A stretch of 64,000 bases of DNA from Pseudomonas sp. DTU_2021_1001937_2_SI_NGA_ILE_001 (lineage in GTDB: Bacteria; Pseudomonadota; Gammaproteobacteria; Pseudomonadales; Pseudomonadaceae): the NCBI RefSeq assembly GCF_032463525.1, contig NZ_CP135971.1:4340001-4404000 (forward strand), read 5' to 3'. Shown here in pieces: positions 60,251-64,000 of the stretch. The position numbers and the translations under genes were made by a program. The notes beneath the pieces were generated by a model. The model saw only the letters and a list, made by a program, of their open reading frames with translations, did no database searches and was not told where the DNA came from. Numbering within the stretch: the first letter of the stretch is position 1; each line of letters opens with the position of its first letter.

Positions 60251-60697
60251 TCAGGACAGCTGCCGGAAAGGCGGGGCGCGGCTCTGGGCGTGCAGGAAGA
60301 CGGTGCGTCGCGCATGCCCTTCGCGGGTCAGCGCCGCGTAGAACTCCGAAGGCTTGGGTGGGGTGGCGGCCAGCAGGGTCAGCATCTGCGGCAGCGCGGG
60401 GCAGCCGAACAGCAGCGTGCAATAGCCACACTTGGCCCACAGCGCGTGGTCCATGGGCGCCGCGTGCGCCGCGGTGGCTGGCTCGGCCTGCAGCGAATGA
60501 TGGCCGCCAGGCGCATGGGCCATGGAGGCACTGGCGTGGTGAGCGGCGGGCAGGCGCATGCCAGTGTGATGCTCCATCGGCATCGACTGAGAAATCAGCG
60601 GGCCGATGAAGATCATCATCATCGCGAACAGCGCCAGCCAGGTGCCGCGCCCGGGGGGCGCAGACCGGCTGGCATGGCGACGCGGCAAGGCGTTCAT
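60251..60697 (-). CDS. DUF2946 protein, His-rich
   Basis: A 148-aa protein with an N-terminal membrane segment (WLALFAMMMIFIGPLI), a central His/Met-rich region (MPMEHHTGMRL, HHASASMAHAPGGHH, MDHALW) and the DUF2946 core WAKCGYCTLLFGCPALP with three Cys. The metal-binding appearance and its place beside a PCu(A)C chaperone suggest copper handling. It begins 11 nt after the PCu(A)C stop on the same strand. Confidence 0.88.
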   Translation of the reverse strand: MNALPRRHASRSAPPGRGTWLALFAMMMIFIGPLISQSMPMEHHTGMRLPAAHHASASMAHAPGGHHSLQAEPATAAHAAPMDHALWAKCGYCTLLFGCPALPQMLTLLAATPPKPSEFYAALTREGHARRTVFLHAQSRAPPFRQLS

Positions 60698-60708
60698 GCG
60701 TGGCTGGC

Positions 60709-61170
60709 TCAGTGTACGTGTTCAGTGGCCTGTTTCTGGACCTGCACCTGGACTTCGACGGCACCGGCCTTCTCGAAATGCAGGGTCAGGGGGAAGCGCT
60801 GGCCTTCGCTCAGCTGCGAGCGATCCTTGATGTCCAGCAGCATCACATGGTAGCTGGAAGGCGCGAACAGCACCTGGCCACCGGCGGGAATCTCGACGCT
60901 CGGCACCGGTTGCATTTTCATCAGGTCGCCGGCCTGCACGTGCTGGTGCAGCTGCGCCTGACCGGCGATGGGGCTGTCGGCAGACAGCAGGCGGTCGGCT
61001 TCAGGGCCTTTGTTATCGAGGGTGAAGTAGGCGGCCACGGTGGGTGCGTTGGGTGGCAGCTGCATCGACCAGGGGTGGCCGATCATCAGGCTGCCAGCCT
61101 TGTATTCGTGGGCATGGGCGAAGGCCGCGGGCAACAGCAGGGCGGCCAGCAGCAGAGCTTTCTTGAGCAT
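60709..61170 (-). CDS. Periplasmic copper chaperone PCu(A)C
   Basis: A 153-aa exported protein with signal peptide ending AHA. The Cu(I)-binding pattern H-x(n)-M ... H-x-M is visible in IGHPWSMQLPPNAPTVAAYFTL and QLHQHVQAGDLMKMQPV, and a His-containing C-terminus ends EHVH. PCu(A)C proteins deliver copper to cytochrome oxidase or buffer it in the periplasm. Start MLKKALLLAALLLPAA at 61170 behind GGAGAA; upstream open frame to 61380 overlaps the previous gene and is not used. Confidence 0.93.
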   Translation of the reverse strand: MLKKALLLAALLLPAAFAHAHEYKAGSLMIGHPWSMQLPPNAPTVAAYFTLDNKGPEADRLLSADSPIAGQAQLHQHVQAGDLMKMQPVPSVEIPAGGQVLFAPSSYHVMLLDIKDRSQLSEGQRFPLTLHFEKAGAVEVQVQVQKQATEHVH

Positions 61171-61211
61171 GGACGTTCTCCAGTGAGTCGTGGGATATGG
61201 CGTGCAGACCC

Positions 61212-61589
61212 TCAGACGTGTGGAGAAGCCCTCGGATTGGCCGCCGGCCATTGCAGATGCGGCGCTTGAGGGGTGGGCAGCAGGTAGGCGGGTAGCCGTA
61301 CCGGCGGCTGCCAGGCGAACAGCCCGGCAGGCAGTCCCGCCGGGAGCATCACCGTCAGCCCGCCGCTGCAGCACAGGCAATGCTGCATGCCACTGTGCGG
61401 GTCCTTTTGCGGCTGGCCATGATCGCCCAGCGACAGCGCGGCCAGTTGCGCATTGGCGCCACAGAAACCACCCAGCAACAACGACACATCCACGCCGCGC
61501 GGCGCATTGGGCGCCAGGGGCATGGCCAGCAGGCTGAACAGCAGCGCGAAGCAGGCGATCCAGGCTGTCGTCGTGCGGCGTGCAGACAT
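61212..61589 (-). CDS. DUF2946 protein
   Basis: A 125-aa protein with an N-terminal hydrophobic segment (WIACFALLFSLLAMPLA), a CGANAQ segment and a CLCCSGG Cys cluster, the DUF2946 pattern. It is the first gene of a four-gene minus-strand cluster (DUF2946, PCu(A)C, DUF2946, PepSY). In other pseudomonads as I recall, a TonB-dependent copper receptor accompanies these; none is present here. Confidence 0.85.
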   Translation of the reverse strand: MSARRTTTAWIACFALLFSLLAMPLAPNAPRGVDVSLLLGGFCGANAQLAALSLGDHGQPQKDPHSGMQHCLCCSGGLTVMLPAGLPAGLFAWQPPVRLPAYLLPTPQAPHLQWPAANPRASPHV

Positions 61590-61660
61590 GGCAGGTTCCG
61601 TGGGTGGGCGGGTAAGCGACTCATTTAGCCTGAACGGGGGCAGGAAGTAAAAGCATCGGG

Positions 61661-61716
61661 CGCGACCTTGTGTCGCGTCACGGCCCTTGGACGTGGTTCC
61701 AGTCGCGAAGGGCCGT
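61661..61716 (-). terminator. Possible terminator region after cobK
   Basis: Two inverted repeats lie downstream of the minus-strand cobK: ACGGCCCTT / AAGGGCCGT (61680-61688, 61708-61716) and CGCGAC / GTCGCG (61661-61666, 61672-61677). The second is followed after a few bases by TTTT on the minus strand. They probably separate the cob genes from the copper-type cluster. Confidence 0.4.
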
Positions 61717-61751
61717 CACAGCCAAAGCCCTATCAGCAGGCCCAACGCAGG

Positions 61752-62474
61752 TCAGGTCAATGCCGCCAAGGCCGCCAGCACTTCACTGACGCTGCCCAGT
61801 TCACGATCCACCGGTGGCAGGGCCGGGCGTTTGAGGATCAGCACGGGGATGCCGCGTTCGCGGGCTACCTGCAGTTTGGGCTCGGTGGACGCGCTGCCGC
61901 TGTTCTTGCTGATCAGCACGTCGATGTCGCGCTCGGCGAACAGCCGGCGTTCATCTTCGAGCTTGAACGGCCCGCGCGCGGCGATGATCTCGCAGCGGGC
62001 GTTACCGGGCGCGCTGTCCAGGGCGCGCAGGGTCCAGAACTGCCCAGCAGGGATTTCGTCCAGGTGCTGCAAGGGTTCGCGGCCCAGGGTGAACAGCGGG
62101 CGCTTGAAAGGCGCCAGGGCGGCGCTCAATTCGGCCCAGCCGTCCACCTCGCGCCAGTCGTCATTCGCGCCAGGTTGCCAAGCCGGGCGGCGCAGCGCCC
62201 AGCAGGGGATGCCGGTCAGCGTTGCCGCCTGGGCGGCGTTGCGGCTCATTTGCGCTGCGTAAGGATGGGTAGCGTCCAGCAGCAGGCCGATGCCCTGTTC
62301 GCGTATGAACGCCGCCAGCCCTTCGGCGCCGCCGTAGCCGCCGACCCGCACCTGGCAGGGCAGGTCGGTCGGCACACGGCCGACGCCGGCCAGGCTGTAG
62401 AGGTGCTCAGGACCCAGGGTCCGGGCGATGGCCAGGGCGTCGGCGACGCCACCGAGCAGCAGGATGCGTTTCAT
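61752..62474 (-). CDS. cobK: Precorrin-6A reductase CobK
   Basis: A 240-aa NADPH-dependent reductase of the corrin ring. It starts MKRILLLGGVADALAIARTL, and the LLDATHPYAAQMSRNAAQAA and SKNSGSASTEPKLQVARERGIPVLILKRP segments are typical. It is the last gene of the cobL-cbiD-cobK run on the minus strand, 10 nt after cbiD. Confidence 0.94.
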   Translation of the reverse strand: MKRILLLGGVADALAIARTLGPEHLYSLAGVGRVPTDLPCQVRVGGYGGAEGLAAFIREQGIGLLLDATHPYAAQMSRNAAQAATLTGIPCWALRRPAWQPGANDDWREVDGWAELSAALAPFKRPLFTLGREPLQHLDEIPAGQFWTLRALDSAPGNARCEIIAARGPFKLEDERRLFAERDIDVLISKNSGSASTEPKLQVARERGIPVLILKRPALPPVDRELGSVSEVLAALAALT

Positions 62475-62484
62475 CTGGAGATTC

Positions 62485-63573
62485 TCATGTGGCGTGGCCG
62501 ACGATGCCGCCCTGACGGTCGATGGCGAAGACTTCCACCTCGACGCTGGCGGGCACTACGCTGCGGGCGAAGGCCAGGGCGTGGCGGCACACCACATCGC
62601 CAAGCGGCACGGCCGCCGCATGGCTCAGGGCCAGAGCCTGCTGGCTGGTATTGGCGGCGATGATCTGCTGTTGCAGGTCGTCACTGGCGCCGACCTCGGC
62701 GGCCCAGCGCGCCAGCTGCGGCAGATCGATGCTCGAATGCCGGCTGTGCAGGTCCATATGTCCGGCGGCCAGTTTGCTGATTTTGCCAAAGCCGCCGCAC
62801 AGGCTCAGCTTCTGCACAGGCACCTTGCGCAGATGCTTGAGTACCGCACCGGCGAAGTCGCCCATTTCGATCAGCGCGATGTCGGGAATGCCGTAAACCC
62901 TGCGCATGGTGTCTTCGCTGGCGTTGCCGGTACAGGCCGCGATATGCAGGTAGCCATTGGTAGCGGCAACATCGATGCCTTGGTGAATGGAGGCGATGTA
63001 GGCCGCGCAGGAAAAGGGCCGGACGATGCCGCTGGTGCCCAGAATCGACAGGCCGCCGAGAATGCCCAGGCGCGGATTCATGGTCTTCAGCGCCAGCGCC
63101 TCACCGCCCTGCACGCCAATGGTCACTTCGAAACCGCCGGCGTGGCCGGTTTCGGCGGCCAGTTGCTGCAGGTGTTCGGTCATCATGCGGCGTGGCACCG
63201 GGTTGATCGCCGGCTCGCCCACGCCCAGCACCAGGCCGGGGCGGGTCACCGTGCCCACGCCAGGGCCGGCGACAAAGCGCACGCCCGGCTCGCCGGTCAG
63301 CCGCACCTGGGCGAACACCAGCGCGCCGTGGGTCACGTCCGGGTCGTCACCGCCATCCTTGAGGGTGCCGGCTTCGGCGCCGCCCTCCAGCAACCGGCAG
63401 AACTCCAGGCGCATCTGCACCTGCTTGCCCTTGGGCAGGGTGATCTGCACCGCATCGCACGCCGGCCCGCCGAGCAGCAGGCGTGCCGCCGCCAGGCTGG
63501 TGGCCGTGGCGCAGCTGCCGGTGGTCAGGCCGGTGCGCAGCGGGGCGGGTTGCTCGGCGGTTTCTTCGCGCAT
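62485..63573 (-). CDS. cbiD: Cobalt-precorrin-5B C1-methyltransferase CbiD
   Basis: A 362-aa enzyme that methylates C1 in corrin ring contraction. [25 protein letters not shown] is the family N-terminus, and [26 protein letters not shown] and [29 protein letters not shown] follow. Pseudomonads run an aerobic cob pathway yet often encode CbiD beside cobK and cobL. Its ATG overlaps the cobL stop (ATGA), so they are coupled. Confidence 0.94.
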   Translation of the reverse strand: MREETAEQPAPLRTGLTTGSCATATSLAAARLLLGGPACDAVQITLPKGKQVQMRLEFCRLLEGGAEAGTLKDGGDDPDVTHGALVFAQVRLTGEPGVRFVAGPGVGTVTRPGLVLGVGEPAINPVPRRMMTEHLQQLAAETGHAGGFEVTIGVQGGEALALKTMNPRLGILGGLSILGTSGIVRPFSCAAYIASIHQGIDVAATNGYLHIAACTGNASEDTMRRVYGIPDIALIEMGDFAGAVLKHLRKVPVQKLSLCGGFGKISKLAAGHMDLHSRHSSIDLPQLARWAAEVGASDDLQQQIIAANTSQQALALSHAAAVPLGDVVCRHALAFARSVVPASVEVEVFAIDRQGGIVGHAT

Positions 63574-64000
63574 CAGGGTTTGACCGCCTCCAGCAGGGTG
63601 ATGGGCAGGGCCTGGCGCCAGGTGTCGAACTCCCCCAGCGGCCGTGCATGCGCCACGTGCAGACGGGTCAGTTCGCCGCCGTGGCGCTCGCGCCAGTTCA
63701 GCAGGGCCATTTCGCTTTGCAGGGTCACGGCGTTGGCGACCAGGCGCCCACCGGTACGCAACTGCTCCCAGCAGGTTTCCAGTACGCCAGGGCGGGTCAC
63801 GCCGCCACCGATGAAAATCGCATCCGGGCGCTCCAGGCCGGCCAGGGCCTCGGGGGCCGCGCCGCGTACCAGTTGCAGGCCCGGTACGCCGAGGCGGTCG
63901 CGATTGCCTTCGATCAGCGCCTGGCGGCCTTCATCGGCCTCGATGGCGATGGCCCGGCAGCTGGGATGCGCGCGCATCCATTCGATGCCGATGGAACCGC
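63573..64000 (-). CDS. cobL: Precorrin-6Y methyltransferase/decarboxylase CobL, C-terminal part (partial)
   Basis: The C-terminal CbiT-type methyltransferase domain of CobL (C5/C15 methylation with C12 decarboxylation). The gene continues past the right edge of the window: codons immediately upstream of the first internal ATG read [12 protein letters not shown], the SAM-binding region. Further in are [35 protein letters not shown] and the end [10 protein letters not shown]. The CbiE-type N-terminal half is outside the window. Confidence 0.93.
   Translation of the reverse strand, partial: GSIGIEWMRAHPSCRAIAIEADEGRQALIEGNRDRLGVPGLQLVRGAAPEALAGLERPDAIFIGGGVTRPGVLETCWEQLRTGGRLVANAVTLQSEMALLNWRERHGGELTRLHVAHARPLGEFDTWRQALPITLLEAVKP

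Overview
The window is chromosomal DNA of a fluorescent pseudomonad, most likely the Pseudomonas putida group. The evidence is the gene order (nnr-tsaE-amiB-mutL-miaA-hfq-hflX-hflK-hflC-hisZ-purA, then rnr-rlmB-rpsF-rpsR-rplI-dnaB), azurin, the Pseudomonas-type REP elements GGAGCGGCTTTAGCCGCGAA, high GC with long spurious antisense frames, and a P. aeruginosa-like Hcp1. The identification rests on recognised proteins and synteny recalled from memory; no search was run.

Layout. 1-11.8 kb: housekeeping superoperon (metabolite repair, t6A and i6A tRNA modification, cell separation, mismatch repair, Hfq, HflX, HflKC, HisZ, PurA). 12-14.5 kb: a chemoreceptor, a composite REP element and two tandem tRNA-Leu(CAG) genes on the minus strand with a clear sigma70 promoter. 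14.7-22 kb: RNase R, RlmB, the S6/S18/L9 operon with a DUF2232 membrane protein, and DnaB; a CTTGCAG heptamer array lies between rlmB and rpsF. 22.1-24.4 kb: a YgiQ-type radical SAM protein. 24.45-26.56 kb: an AT-richer accessory islet with an orphan Hcp1, a divergent protein with long hydrophobic segments, and an overlapping four-helix membrane protein. I read it as a type VI secretion effector/immunity module. 26.7-33.5 kb: a three-gene transglutaminase / amidoligase / ATP-grasp-alpha-E cluster preceded by a sigma54-like promoter. 33.8-36.5 kb: azurin, nadE and pncB. 37.1-42.4 kb: a branched-chain amino acid ABC transporter operon behind a consensus sigma54 promoter and five GGTTGC repeats phased at 22-23 bp. 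42.4-43.2 kb: a gene-free interval with DnaA-box-like sites and a LexA-like box. 43-58 kb: SDR dehydrogenase, AGE-family epimerase, FabR/DesT-like regulator, AsmA, ferritin-like protein, OsmE, lipase, PsiF, PerM-like transporter, YegD-like Hsp70, DUF4153 protein, CbpA and two GNAT acetyltransferases. 58.7-61.6 kb: a copper-type cluster (PepSY, two DUF2946 proteins, PCu(A)C chaperone). 61.7-64 kb: cobalamin genes cobK, cbiD and cobL, the last cut by the window end.

The least described parts are the Hcp islet, the sigma54-linked amidoligase cluster, the phased repeat array upstream of the amino acid transporter, and the DnaA/LexA-site interval. There is no CRISPR array, insertion sequence, integrase or prophage that I can support. 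Two small proteins (28 and 32 aa) are proposed that are too short for normal gene calling.
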